64,000 nt of DNA from Rhizobium sp. CF122 (GCF_000282035.1 NZ_AKKA01000079.1:1-64000); one strand, 5' to 3'. Shown: positions 54,100 through 62,587, numbered from the stretch's first letter. Notes: a model not told the origin generated them from the sequence alone. Made by a program: numbers and translations.

Positions 54100-54805
54100 A
54101 GTTTGTGAGATCGTATTTTCCCCAAACACCCTTCGCGCCGAGTTTGGCAATCAGTGCGTCATGGGCTTGCTGCTCGGCTTCGCTGAGGCGTGGCGCAAGG
54201 GGCCGCGGCCGTTCGAGCGCGATGATGATCTCTTCGACCACTATTTCCTGCCCGGCCGAGTTGCTTGCGGCGTTTCCTAGCACAAGTGCGGCCTGGCGTC
54301 CGCCGATCATCTCGATGTAGACATCGGCAAGCAGTTCAGAGTCGAGAAGCGCGCCGTGCTTCGTACGATGCGCATTGTCGATGCCATAGCGACGGCAAAG
54401 CGCGTCGAGTGAATTGGGGCCCATCGGATGCTTGCGGCGCGCCATTGACAGCGTGTCGAGCACGCGGTCGGGCAGGATCGGCGGCAAATCAAGTCGGGCT
54501 AATTCCGCGTTTATAAAGCCCATATCGAATGTGGCGTTATGCGCAATCCACTTCGCGTCGCCAAAGAAATCGATAATTTGCTGCGCAACGTCTGCGAATG
54601 AAGGCTTGTCCTTCAGGAATTCATCGGTGATGCCGTGCACGGCAAGCGCGTCCGGGTGCACCTTCTGGTCGCCCGGATTCATGTAGATGTGGATCGTATT
54701 GCCGGTCGGGAAATGATTGAAAAGCTCAATACCACCGATCTCGATAATCCGGTCTACGCGGTTATCCAGCCCCGTGGTTTCCGTATCGAAAATGATCTCA
54801 CGCAT
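54098..54805 (-). CDS. dnaQ: DNA polymerase III subunit epsilon
   Basis: Proofreading 3'-5' exonuclease of the replicase. DEDDh motifs: FDTETTGLDN (Exo I), HNATFDMGFIN (Exo II), HGALLDSELLADVY (Exo III). 235 residues, with a short C-terminal tail for binding the alpha subunit. Its start overlaps the coaE stop by 8 bp; last gene of the leftward ppsR-maf-aroE-coaE-dnaQ group, an order widely kept in Rhizobiales. Confidence 0.97.
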   Translation of the reverse strand: MREIIFDTETTGLDNRVDRIIEIGGIELFNHFPTGNTIHIYMNPGDQKVHPDALAVHGITDEFLKDKPSFADVAQQIIDFFGDAKWIAHNATFDMGFINAELARLDLPPILPDRVLDTLSMARRKHPMGPNSLDALCRRYGIDNAHRTKHGALLDSELLADVYIEMIGGRQAALVLGNAASNSAGQEIVVEEIIIALERPRPLAPRLSEAEQQAHDALIAKLGAKGVWGKYDLTN

Positions 54806-55409
54806 TCAGGAATTCCCCACTGGCGAGCCGCCGTCTCAAATCCGAGATAATCTCCGCGACCCGTTTTCTGGCCGTTTCGATGCTGTGTCCGGTATCGATC
54901 ACATAGTCGGCCCTTGCCCGCTTTTCGACGTCCGGCGTTTGGCGGGCAAGAATCATGTTGAATTTTTCCACTGTCATACCCGGCCGCGCAAGTACGCGCT
55001 CCCGCTGTATCTGTGGATCACAGCTGACGACCACGATAACATCGACCCTGCTCTCGGCTCCCGTTTCGAACAATAGCGGGATATCGAGCAGCACCATCCC
55101 TGAGCCGCGTTGCTGCTCGCGTTCGATGAACTCCGCCTCACGCTTTCTCACAAGCGGGTGGACGATGGCTTCAAGGCGCTTGAACCCATCAGGACTTCCA
55201 GTCAGCTGGCGACCGAGTTCCTGGCGATCGACAGCACCGTTCTTCATTGTTCCGGGAAAGGCAGCGTCGACCAGGGGCGCTGCCTCCCCTGCATAGAGAT
55301 CATGGACGACGGCATCGGAATCATTCACAGGCACTCCCGCTTCCGCGAAGAGCTTTGCCATTGTTGATTTGCCCATCCCAATCGAGCCGGTCAATCCGAT
55401 CCGTAACAT
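54798..55409 (-). CDS. coaE: Dephospho-CoA kinase
   Basis: Last step of coenzyme A synthesis. P-loop GLTGSIGMGKST at the N-terminus, FIEREQQRGSGMVLLDIPLLFETG in the CoA domain, and RQ in ARQTPDVEKRARADYVIDTG. 203 residues from the ATG at 55409 (MLRIGLTGS), which shares one base with the aroE stop (TGATG). With coaA in the same window, both ends of the CoA pathway are represented. Confidence 0.97.
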   Translation of the reverse strand: MLRIGLTGSIGMGKSTMAKLFAEAGVPVNDSDAVVHDLYAGEAAPLVDAAFPGTMKNGAVDRQELGRQLTGSPDGFKRLEAIVHPLVRKREAEFIEREQQRGSGMVLLDIPLLFETGAESRVDVIVVVSCDPQIQRERVLARPGMTVEKFNMILARQTPDVEKRARADYVIDTGHSIETARKRVAEIISDLRRRLASGEFLNA

Positions 55410-56266
55410 CAGTGCTTGTCCATGTCCTCGATAACGAGCGTGCGTAGCTTCTCGTCGACCTTGGGGCGATGCCCGAACCACTTCTCGAAGCCAGGAACGG
55501 CTTGATGCAATAGCATGCCTAGTCCGTCGACAACGGCAAATCCTTGCTGCTCGGCTTGCATAAGGAAGGGCGTCTTTAGAGGGACATAGACGATATCGGT
55601 TACGACAGCATCCGAGAGCAGCGGCGAAAAATCGATCCGTGGGGCATCCTCGCCGTCCATGCCCAATGAGGTCGTGTTGACGAAAAGGCCGGCACCGCGC
55701 ATGACTTCCGACAAAGCCGCCATCGAATGCGCATTTACGCTCGGCCCAAACCGATCCGCCAATTCCTGAGCGCGCTCGACCGTCCTGTTGACCAGATGAA
55801 TTTCCTTGACACCGCGATCGCGCAGAGCCTGGATGATGGCGCGGCTCGCGCCACCGGCACCGAGGACGACGGCCGACTGCGCCTTATCCCAGTGCGGATG
55901 TCGCTCATCCAGATTTGCGGTGAAGCCGCATCCATCCGTGTTCGTCGCCTTGAGCCGACCCTCCTCCATCCAAAGTGTATTGGACGCACCAAGCTCTTCG
56001 CAAAGTGCGTCCGGATCGTCAGCAAGTTTGAACGCCATTTCCTTGTGCGGGATGGTGACGTTGCCGCCTACGAAGTCGGAGGCGCCGCTCTTCAGCGACG
56101 CGACAAAGGCTGGAAAATCGGCCGGCGCAACTTCATGGGCGCGATAGGACCCTGGGAGTGCAAGTGTCTTCAACCAGTGGCCATGGATGAGAGGCGACCG
56201 GGAATGCTTGATGGGAAACCCCGTGACGAAGGCCCGAGGCCCAAATGTTTCACGTGAATCATCCAT
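55409..56266 (-). CDS. aroE: Shikimate dehydrogenase
   Basis: NADPH-dependent reduction of 3-dehydroshikimate in aromatic amino-acid synthesis. GFPIKHSRSPLIH (substrate serines), NVTIPHKEMAFKL (catalytic lysine), NTDGCGFTANL, and the nucleotide-binding LGAGGASRAIIQAL. 285 residues from the ATG at 56266 (MDDSRETFG); a GTG at 56275 would add three residues. It overlaps maf by 8 bp. Codons near the start form a parS-like site (56246-56261). Confidence 0.96.
   Translation of the reverse strand: MDDSRETFGPRAFVTGFPIKHSRSPLIHGHWLKTLALPGSYRAHEVAPADFPAFVASLKSGASDFVGGNVTIPHKEMAFKLADDPDALCEELGASNTLWMEEGRLKATNTDGCGFTANLDERHPHWDKAQSAVVLGAGGASRAIIQALRDRGVKEIHLVNRTVERAQELADRFGPSVNAHSMAALSEVMRGAGLFVNTTSLGMDGEDAPRIDFSPLLSDAVVTDIVYVPLKTPFLMQAEQQGFAVVDGLGMLLHQAVPGFEKWFGHRPKVDEKLRTLVIEDMDKH
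56246..56261 (-). promoter_or_regulatory. parS-like ParB-binding site at the maf-aroE junction
   Basis: Minus-strand TGATTCACGTGAAACA, one mismatch from parS consensus TGTTTCACGTGAAACA. The mismatch makes the TGA that ends maf; the rest encodes aroE residues 2-7. It is identical to the site at the end of mnmE. Confidence 0.8.
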
Positions 56267-56858
56267 CAATGGCACCCAATTCTCTCAGTTTCTCCAACAA
56301 CGGTAGCATCGGCAATCCCAGGATTGTAAAATAGTCGCCGTCGATCCGCGAAAACAATTGAAGCCCCTCTCCTTCGAGTTGGTAAGCGCCGACGCTCGCA
56401 AGCGCCTTCTCTCCGACGCGCTTCAAATGCCGCTGGATGAAATCGGCACCGAGCGAACGCATCGTAAGCTCTGCGTGTGAAACATGCTCCCAGACGATGT
56501 CGCCGTCGTAAGCGATCGCAATCGCGCTGTTCAGCCGGTGCGTCTTGCCCGACAGCACTCCAAGGTGGTTCGCGGCATCGGCCATGTCCTTAGGCTTATG
56601 AAAGGTCTGCGGGCCGAGCGACATCGTTTGATCCGAGCCGATCACAAGACAAGCCGGAAAGCGATCACTAACCTCCTTTGCCTTTGCCTTGGCAAGAACG
56701 AGGGCGACAGCATCAGGCGTGACACCTTCTCTTTCGAGAGGCGCTTCGACCGCACGCTCATCAATGTGAGCTGCATGGGCCTCGAATGCGAGACCAGCAT
56801 TTTGCATCAGCATGCGGCGGAACGGACTTGAGGATGCGAGAATAAGCTTGGGTGTCAT
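56259..56858 (-). CDS. Maf-like nucleotide pyrophosphatase
   Basis: 199-residue Maf/YhdE/YceF family member, a house-cleaning hydrolase of non-canonical nucleoside triphosphates. N-terminal LILASSSPFRRMLM, VIGSDQTMSLG with the catalytic aspartate, and KPKDMADAANHLGVLSGKTH. I chose ATG at 56858 (MTPKLILASSS). The exact nucleotide preference (Maf versus YceF m7GTP type) is not settled from sequence. Lies 31 bp after ppsR and overlaps aroE by 8 bp. Confidence 0.92.
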   Translation of the reverse strand: MTPKLILASSSPFRRMLMQNAGLAFEAHAAHIDERAVEAPLEREGVTPDAVALVLAKAKAKEVSDRFPACLVIGSDQTMSLGPQTFHKPKDMADAANHLGVLSGKTHRLNSAIAIAYDGDIVWEHVSHAELTMRSLGADFIQRHLKRVGEKALASVGAYQLEGEGLQLFSRIDGDYFTILGLPMLPLLEKLRELGAIDG

Positions 56859-56889
56859 GGAGCCTCGAACAGATCTGCTGCGGCAGCGC

Positions 56890-57711
56890 TTAACGCAGCT
56901 TCGGACGGAGAGCAACAATTGCTGCCGCCGTCTCCTCGATGGAACGGCGGGTCACGTCGATGAGTGGCCAATTGTGCCGAGCACAGAGCGATCGAGCGTA
57001 TTTGAGCTCCTCTGATATGGCGGCTCGGTCAGTGTATTGCCCTCGGTCGAAACCAGGCGTCGCTCCAAGAATGCGATTCTCGCGGACCTGAGAGATCCGA
57101 TCGGTCGTGGCAATCAGGCAGACGATCAAAGGTTTGGTCGCGGCGAACAGGCTTTCCGGGAGCGGCACACCATGGACGACCGGAATATTGGCTGTCTTGA
57201 TGCCACGATTCGCAAGGTAGATGCTGGTCGGCGTTTTCGACGTCCGACTGATGCCAATGATGACGACGTCAGCATCATTGTAGTCATCGGGCATCTGGCC
57301 GTCGTCATGATCCATCGTGAAGTTGAGTGCTTCGATACGCGCGAAGTAGCCTGCGTTCATCACGTGCTGCGCGCCAACGCGCCGACGCGACGGTGCACCG
57401 AGATAAATCTGGAATGCGTTCATGACAGGTTCGAGCACGTTCACTGACGCAACGCCCATCTCCGCGCAGCGTTGGTCAATGAGGGTCGCGAGCTCCCGGT
57501 CGACAATCGTGTAGAGAACGATACCTGGCTGACTGTCGATCGATTGGAGAACCTGCAAAAGCTGCTTGCGATTGCGAACGAGTGGGTAGACGTGCTCGAT
57601 CGGCTGCGCGGACTTGAATTGTGCTGACGCCGCGCGCCCGGCGGAAATCAGCGTTTCGCCAGTCGAGTCAGAAATCAGATGCAGATGGAAGAAGTTCGTG
57701 CGGTTCTCCAC
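56890..57711 (-). CDS. ppsR: Pyruvate, phosphate dikinase regulatory protein (DUF299 kinase/pyrophosphorylase)
   Basis: Bifunctional serine/threonine kinase and phosphorylase that switches pyruvate-phosphate dikinase (or PEP synthase) off and on. 273 residues; HLHLISDSTGETLISAGRA at the start and P-loop-like IIGISRTSKTPTSIYLANRG in the middle are the family motifs, then NRILGATPGFDRGQYTD. It lies beside the candidate oriC, on the opposite side from hemE; its start is divergent from hemE across 402 bp. Links to pckA by controlling the PEP-forming side of the same node. Confidence 0.94.
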   Translation of the reverse strand: MENRTNFFHLHLISDSTGETLISAGRAASAQFKSAQPIEHVYPLVRNRKQLLQVLQSIDSQPGIVLYTIVDRELATLIDQRCAEMGVASVNVLEPVMNAFQIYLGAPSRRRVGAQHVMNAGYFARIEALNFTMDHDDGQMPDDYNDADVVIIGISRTSKTPTSIYLANRGIKTANIPVVHGVPLPESLFAATKPLIVCLIATTDRISQVRENRILGATPGFDRGQYTDRAAISEELKYARSLCARHNWPLIDVTRRSIEETAAAIVALRPKLR

Positions 57712-57796
57712 GCTATTTTCCGTGGCCTGTTGAAAAGACTGGACAATGGAGAGCTAAGAGAGCCCGAGGGGGTTAGGCAAGGGAAAACATGTCACC

Positions 57797-57805
57797 TTTT
57801 CCACA
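57797..57805 (+). promoter_or_regulatory. DnaA box 1
   Basis: TTTTCCACA, one mismatch from TTATCCACA, in the ppsR-hemE gap. Confidence 0.65.
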
Positions 57806-57884
57806 AATCGAATTTCACGGGAGCCGACAACGCGGCCTGTTGGTTCAGTGGATAGCGATTGACAGTTCGACCACAATCTATGTC

Positions 57885-57893
57885 TTTTCCACA
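57885..57893 (+). promoter_or_regulatory. DnaA box 2
   Basis: TTTTCCACA, identical to box 1 and in the same orientation, 88 bp away. Confidence 0.65.
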
Positions 57894-57949
57894 GTTCAAC
57901 CGAACCTGCCGGATATCTTATCCGATTGGAATAATTTGCGTTTTCTGAT

Positions 57950-57958
57950 TTATCCACG
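57950..57958 (+). promoter_or_regulatory. DnaA box 3
   Basis: TTATCCACG, one mismatch at the last base, same orientation as boxes 1 and 2. Confidence 0.65.
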
Positions 57959-58113
57959 ATTTCAGGCCAAGAGCCCGCCACTCAATTGCTGCGAACTTGC
58001 GGTGGCGCGACAAAAGGCTCCGGCAGTGGATTAATTTTAATCCTTGATAGAAACAGACTCTAAGAAATAGAAACCTTTTAAAATATCTTAGATTTTTTAT
58101 AGGGAAGAAGCGC

Positions 58114-59148
58114 GTGGGTGAAAGCCGCCGGAAAATCATGAGGGTCTTGGATGGCGAAACCCTCAGCCCTCCTCCAATCTGGCTGATGAGACAGGCTGGA
58201 CGATACCTTCCTGAGTACAGGGAAACGCGCGCGAAGGCCGGAAGCTTCCTTGATCTCTGTTATTCGCCTGAACATGCCGTGGAGGTCACTCTTCAGCCTA
58301 TTCGCCGCTATGGCTTTGATGCGGCAATTCTCTTCTCTGACATCTTGGTGATTCCGGATGCGATGAAGCGGAACGTTCGCTTCACGGAGGGCCATGGACC
58401 GCAGATGGATCCCATCGACGAAGCGGGAATCTTCCGGATCAAGACCGACCATATCATCGATTATCTGCAGCCGGTCTTGGAAACGGTTGCGCGCCTGCGG
58501 AAGGAGCTATCGGGTGAAACGACCCTTCTCGGCTTCTGTGGTGCTCCGTGGACGGTTGCGACCTATATGATCGCTGGCCATGGCACGCCCGATCAGGCTC
58601 CCGCTCGCCTCTTTGCCTATAAGCATCCGAAGGCGTTCGAACATTTGCTTGCGGTCCTGGCCGAGGTGTCGGCCGACTATTTGATCGCGCAGATCGATGC
58701 AGGTGCAGATGCCGTACAGATCTTCGATTCCTGGGCTGGTGTTCTCGGCGAGCGGGAGTTCGAGGCGTTTGCGGTAAAGCCTGTGGCGCGGATGATCGCC
58801 TCCATCAAGGCGCGGCGACCGAACGCTCGGGTTATAGCCTTCGCTAAGGGAGCCGGGTTCCTGCTGAAGGACTACCGCCAGAAAACGAAGGCAGATGCGA
58901 TCGGGCTTGATTGGTCGGTGCCCTTGGATTTTGCTGTAGAACTGCAAAAGGATGGAGCCGTACAAGGCAATCTCGATCCGATGCGCGTCGTTGCCGGCGG
59001 CGCGGCGCTCGAGGAGGGGGTCACCGACATCCTCGAGAAGCTTGGCGACGGTCCACTGATATTCAATCTTGGCCATGGAATTACTCCCCAGGCCGACCCT
59101 CAGAACGTCCAGCTGCTTGTCGAGCATGTTCGCAGCTGGAGCCGATAG
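58114..59148 (+). CDS. hemE: Uroporphyrinogen decarboxylase
   Basis: Decarboxylates uroporphyrinogen III to coproporphyrinogen III in heme synthesis. PPIWLMRQAGRYLPEYR is the substrate-binding signature with two arginines; GFCGAPWTVATYMIAG and AGADAVQIFDSWAG follow. 344 residues from the GTG at 58114, which has AGGGAAGAAG just upstream; ATG at 58138 is a shorter alternative beginning MRVLDGE. In Caulobacter and rhizobia hemE flanks oriC and its promoter overlaps the origin. hemJ starts 3 bp after its stop. Confidence 0.97.
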   Translation: MGESRRKIMRVLDGETLSPPPIWLMRQAGRYLPEYRETRAKAGSFLDLCYSPEHAVEVTLQPIRRYGFDAAILFSDILVIPDAMKRNVRFTEGHGPQMDPIDEAGIFRIKTDHIIDYLQPVLETVARLRKELSGETTLLGFCGAPWTVATYMIAGHGTPDQAPARLFAYKHPKAFEHLLAVLAEVSADYLIAQIDAGADAVQIFDSWAGVLGEREFEAFAVKPVARMIASIKARRPNARVIAFAKGAGFLLKDYRQKTKADAIGLDWSVPLDFAVELQKDGAVQGNLDPMRVVAGGAALEEGVTDILEKLGDGPLIFNLGHGITPQADPQNVQLLVEHVRSWSR

Positions 59149-59151
59149 CAC

Positions 59152-59688
59152 ATGGAAAAGCAGACAGATGAGAAGCCTGGCACTTATGCGCGCCGCCGTG
59201 CGCACTTTGCTATCCTGTTCTTCGGATTTCTGGCCGTGGGGCTATTTCTGTGGAATCCAAATGATCTCTATCTGTGGATCAAGGCGCTCCATATCATCGC
59301 AGTAATTTCGTGGATGGCCGGCCTCTTCTACATGCCGCGACTCTTCATTTATCATACCGACGCCGAGCCTGGCTCGACGCAGTCCGAGACCTTCAAGGTC
59401 ATGGAACGTCGCTTGCTGAAGGTGATCATGAACCCGGCAATGATGCTTACCTGGATCTTTGGGCTCTATCTCACTTGGTCGGTCTACGGCTTTCAGGGTG
59501 GCTGGCTGCATGCGAAGATTGGTCTCGTTGTGCTCCTGACGGCTGTGCACGTCCTTTTTGCTCGCGCAGCCAGAGCGTTCGAGCGCGATGAGAACCGCCG
59601 GTCGGCGCGCTACTGGCGTTTCATGAATGAGGCGCCGACCCTATTGATGATCGCGATTGTTATTCTGGTAGTGGTCAAGCCGTTCTGA
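59152..59688 (+). CDS. hemJ: Protoporphyrinogen oxidase HemJ
   Basis: Integral membrane enzyme that oxidises protoporphyrinogen IX, replacing HemG/HemY in many alphaproteobacteria. 178 residues with four to five membrane segments; the conserved histidine lies in IKALHIIAVISWMAGLFYMPRLFIYH, and KVIMNPAMMLTWIFGLYL plus WLHAKIGLVVLL are the other family stretches. Co-transcribed with hemE (3-bp gap). rho begins 190 bp downstream. Confidence 0.93.
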   Translation: MEKQTDEKPGTYARRRAHFAILFFGFLAVGLFLWNPNDLYLWIKALHIIAVISWMAGLFYMPRLFIYHTDAEPGSTQSETFKVMERRLLKVIMNPAMMLTWIFGLYLTWSVYGFQGGWLHAKIGLVVLLTAVHVLFARAARAFERDENRRSARYWRFMNEAPTLLMIAIVILVVVKPF

Positions 59689-59878
59689 TGGAAGGCCATT
59701 CGGTTAAATTTTGTTGATTTTAAGCAGCCCCCTTGCAGCGGTGAACCTTACTCGCTATTTTCGGTCCACCTCATCCTTGTGGCAGTATGTAAAGTTCGAT
59801 CGTCTGCGATCCCTTCGCAGGACCGGTTACAGCCTCGACATCGCCTTCCCCCCAGAATTTAAGAGTAATGGTCACTTC

Positions 59879-61144
59879 ATGGCTGAAATGAAGCTTCAAG
59901 AACTTAAGAGTAAGTCCCCGACGGATCTGCTGGCATTCGCCGAATCGCTCGAGGTCGAAAATGCGAGCACGATGCGCAAACAGGAATTGATGTTTGCAAT
60001 CCTGAAGGTGCTCGCCAGCCAGGACGTAGAGATTATCGGTGAAGGCGTTGTGGAGGTTCTCCAGGACGGTTTTGGTTTCCTGCGGTCTGCCAACGCGAAC
60101 TATCTTCCGGGCCCGGACGATATCTATATCTCACCATCGCAGATCCGCCGTTTCTCGCTGAAGACCGGCGACACAGTCGAAGGCCCGATCCGCGGGCCCA
60201 AGGAAGGCGAGCGCTACTTCGCGCTGCTGAAGGTCAACACCATCAATTTCGACGATCCCGAGAAGATTCGTCACAAGGTGCATTTCGATAACCTGACGCC
60301 GCTGTATCCGAATGAACGCTTCAGGATGGAATTGGATGTCCCCACCACCAAAGACCTGTCGCCGCGCGTCATCGATCTCGTGGCACCGCTTGGTAAGGGT
60401 CAGCGCGGCCTGATCGTCGCGCCGCCGCGCACCGGTAAGACCGTTCTCCTTCAGAACATTGCACACTCGATCACGGCGAATCATCCCGAGTGCTATCTCA
60501 TTGTTCTTCTCATCGATGAACGCCCGGAAGAAGTCACGGACATGCAGCGTTCCGTTCGCGGCGAGGTCATATCCTCGACCTTTGACGAACCGGCTGTGCG
60601 CCACGTCCAGGTGGCCGAAATGGTCATCGAAAAGGCGAAGCGTCTCGTGGAACACGGCCGCGACGTTGTGATCCTGCTTGATTCGATCACGCGTCTGGGC
60701 CGCGCCTACAACACTGTTGTCCCGTCTTCCGGCAAGGTCCTCACGGGTGGTGTTGATGCGAACGCGCTGCAGCGCCCGAAGCGCTTCTTCGGCGCCGCGC
60801 GCAATATAGAAGAGGGCGGATCACTTACGATCATCGCAACGGCTCTTATCGATACCGGCAGCCGCATGGATGAAGTGATCTTCGAAGAGTTTAAGGGAAC
60901 CGGAAACTCCGAAATCGTTCTCGACCGCAAGGTCGCCGACAAGCGTATCTTCCCGGCGATGGATATCCTGAAGTCCGGCACGCGTAAGGAAGACCTGCTG
61001 GTGCCGCGACAGGATCTTCAGAAGATCTTCGTGTTGCGTCGCATCCTCGCCCCGATGGGAACGACCGACGCGATCGAGTTCCTGATCGACAAACTGAAAC
61101 AGACGAAGAACAATCCGGACTTCTTCGATTCTATGAATACATAA
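59879..61144 (+). CDS. rho: Transcription termination factor Rho
   Basis: Hexameric RNA-dependent ATPase that ends transcripts. N-terminal MAEMKLQELKSKSPTDLLAF, cold-shock-like RNA-binding part (VLQDGFGFLRSANANYLPG), P-loop VAPPRTGKTVLLQNIA, Walker B VVILLDSITRLGRAY, and R-loop/secondary site VLTGGVDANALQRPKRFFGA. 421 residues from the ATG at 59879; the open frame upstream (from 59711) shows no Rho similarity. The 190-bp leader could host the autoregulation known for rho elsewhere. A strong hairpin follows. Confidence 0.98.
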   Translation: MAEMKLQELKSKSPTDLLAFAESLEVENASTMRKQELMFAILKVLASQDVEIIGEGVVEVLQDGFGFLRSANANYLPGPDDIYISPSQIRRFSLKTGDTVEGPIRGPKEGERYFALLKVNTINFDDPEKIRHKVHFDNLTPLYPNERFRMELDVPTTKDLSPRVIDLVAPLGKGQRGLIVAPPRTGKTVLLQNIAHSITANHPECYLIVLLIDERPEEVTDMQRSVRGEVISSTFDEPAVRHVQVAEMVIEKAKRLVEHGRDVVILLDSITRLGRAYNTVVPSSGKVLTGGVDANALQRPKRFFGAARNIEEGGSLTIIATALIDTGSRMDEVIFEEFKGTGNSEIVLDRKVADKRIFPAMDILKSGTRKEDLLVPRQDLQKIFVLRRILAPMGTTDAIEFLIDKLKQTKNNPDFFDSMNT

Positions 61145-61165
61145 TCCTTAGCCGGATTCTTCGAT

Positions 61166-61194
61166 AAAGCCGGCCACCGCTGTGGCCGGCTTTC
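61166..61194 (+). terminator. Hairpin terminator after rho
   Basis: AAAGCCGGCCAC (61166-61177) pairs with GTGGCCGGCTTT (61182-61193) over a 4-base loop; weak T-tract after it. Lies 22 bp after the rho stop. Confidence 0.8.
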
Positions 61195-61239
61195 CTATTT
61201 GAACGAACGTTCTCTTCAGCCTTGAACTGGAGGGGGAAG

Positions 61240-62553
61240 ATGATGCCCAACAAGGAAACGATATTCGCTCTGTCGAGCGGCGCTGTTCCGGCGGGTCTAG
61301 CCGTCGTGCGAATCAGCGGAGAGGACGTGCCAGCTGTGCTTGCCGCTCTCATTGGGGAACTGCCGACCTCGCGGCAGGCAGTACTGCGATCGATTCGGAC
61401 TCGTAATGGTCTCGTGATCGACACCGGCCTCGTCCTGTTCTTCCCGGCACCGCATTCCTTTACTGGTGAAAATGTTGCTGAACTTCATCTTCATGGTGGT
61501 CGTGCGGTTGTCGACGCTCTGTACCGCGAACTCGCAGAACTCCCAAATTTGCGACCCGCAGCAGCAGGAGAATTCTCGCGGCGTGCCTTTGAAAATGGGA
61601 AGCTGGATCTGATCGAGGTCGAGGGCCTGGCAGATCTCATTGCTGCCGAAACGGAGATGCAGCGACGTCTTGCTGTCGAGCAGAGCTCCGGAGGCCTATC
61701 TTCCATTTACTATGGCTGGTCAGAAAGACTGACACGCGCACGTGCATTGATCGAGGCTGAGCTTGATTTTCCCGATGAGGAAGATGTTCCGGGTTCAGTA
61801 TCCGATCAGGTCTGGGCGGATGTGTCGAGCTTGGCAGAGGAGCTCGCCAGCCACCTTGAGCAGCTGGAAGCTGGTGAGATTATCCGTGATGGTTTCAAAG
61901 TCGTCATTGCAGGCAGGCCGAATGCCGGCAAGTCCAGCCTCATGAATGCCTTGGCTAAGCGCGATGTTGCGATCGTCACCGACATCGCCGGTACGACCAG
62001 AGATGTCCTGCAAGTCGATTTGAGTATGGACGGGTACCTTGTCAAACTCTACGACACTGCTGGTCTTCGCGACACGGATGAGATCGTCGAACGTGAGGGT
62101 ATTCGGAGGGCCGAGAAGATCATCACAGAAGCGGACCTGTTGATCTTTGTCGAAGACCTATCAACAGACACTGGGACGGACGAGCCACCAGAAAGCGCTG
62201 TATTGGTGGGCACGAAATCTGATCTATCTCGCCGAAGTATGAGAGAATACGATCTCCTGATCTCGACCGAAGTTGGGACCGGACTGGACGCACTTCGGGG
62301 TCTGATTGTGCAACGTCTGAAGCAAAAGGTGCATCCTCAGTCCATGGCCATCCCGAGCCGGGCACGCCATAGGGAGGCGCTTGAAAGGTCATTGGCGGCT
62401 CTGCGAGCGTCTCTTCTTGCCCCAAACCGTGGTTTGGATCTCCGGGCGGAGGATCTGCGCGCGGCTGGCGATGCTTTGGGACGCGTTACCGGACGTGTCG
62501 ATGTCGAGAACCTCCTTGATGTCATCTTCGGTGAATTCTGCATCGGAAAATGA
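61240..62553 (+). CDS. mnmE: tRNA modification GTPase MnmE (TrmE)
   Basis: With MnmG it installs the cmnm5/nm5 group at wobble U34 of tRNA. N-terminal folate-binding domain starts ETIFALSSGAVPAGLAVVRISG; the G domain has GRPNAGKSSLMN (G1), DIAGTTRD (G2), DTAGLRDT (G3) and GTKSD (G4). It ends in FCIGK, the functional C-terminal CxGK motif. 437 residues from ATG at 61240 after GGAGGGGGAAG; the next ATG at 61243 is equally possible. The stop TGA is the first three bases of a parS site. Confidence 0.97.
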   Translation: MMPNKETIFALSSGAVPAGLAVVRISGEDVPAVLAALIGELPTSRQAVLRSIRTRNGLVIDTGLVLFFPAPHSFTGENVAELHLHGGRAVVDALYRELAELPNLRPAAAGEFSRRAFENGKLDLIEVEGLADLIAAETEMQRRLAVEQSSGGLSSIYYGWSERLTRARALIEAELDFPDEEDVPGSVSDQVWADVSSLAEELASHLEQLEAGEIIRDGFKVVIAGRPNAGKSSLMNALAKRDVAIVTDIAGTTRDVLQVDLSMDGYLVKLYDTAGLRDTDEIVEREGIRRAEKIITEADLLIFVEDLSTDTGTDEPPESAVLVGTKSDLSRRSMREYDLLISTEVGTGLDALRGLIVQRLKQKVHPQSMAIPSRARHREALERSLAALRASLLAPNRGLDLRAEDLRAAGDALGRVTGRVDVENLLDVIFGEFCIGK

Positions 62554-62566
62554 TTCACGTGAAACA
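62551..62566 (+). promoter_or_regulatory. parS site at the end of mnmE
   Basis: TGATTCACGTGAAACA, one mismatch from parS consensus; overlaps the mnmE stop codon. Confidence 0.85.
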
Positions 62567-62587
62567 TCCGAATCGCGACCAGTCGCG

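Larger units (their letters stand above)
57712..58113. other. oriC: Candidate chromosomal replication origin (oriC) between ppsR and hemE
   Basis: 402 bp without a gene, immediately upstream of hemE, the position of the mapped origin in Caulobacter and Sinorhizobium. It contains three DnaA-box matches with one mismatch to TTATCCACA: TTTTCCACA at 57797-57805, TTTTCCACA at 57885-57893, TTATCCACG at 57950-57958. A weaker minus-strand box lies at 57847-57855. An AT-rich stretch (34 of 40 bases A/T in 58061-58100) next to hemE could be the unwinding element. One GANTC (CcrM) site is at 58056-58060. A 16-bp palindrome, GGATTAATTTTAATCC, lies at 58028-58043. Confidence 0.75.

Noticed and set aside
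58078..58092. CtrA-binding site (TTAA-N7-TTAA) in the candidate origin
   Set aside because: TTAA at 58078-58081 is followed after seven bases by TAGA, not TTAA; two mismatches in the second half-site are too many for such a short motif in AT-rich DNA.
59711..59878. N-terminal extension of Rho by 56 residues, or a separate leader peptide
   Set aside because: The frame is open by chance; residues show no Rho similarity, and the ATG at 59879 gives the standard length.
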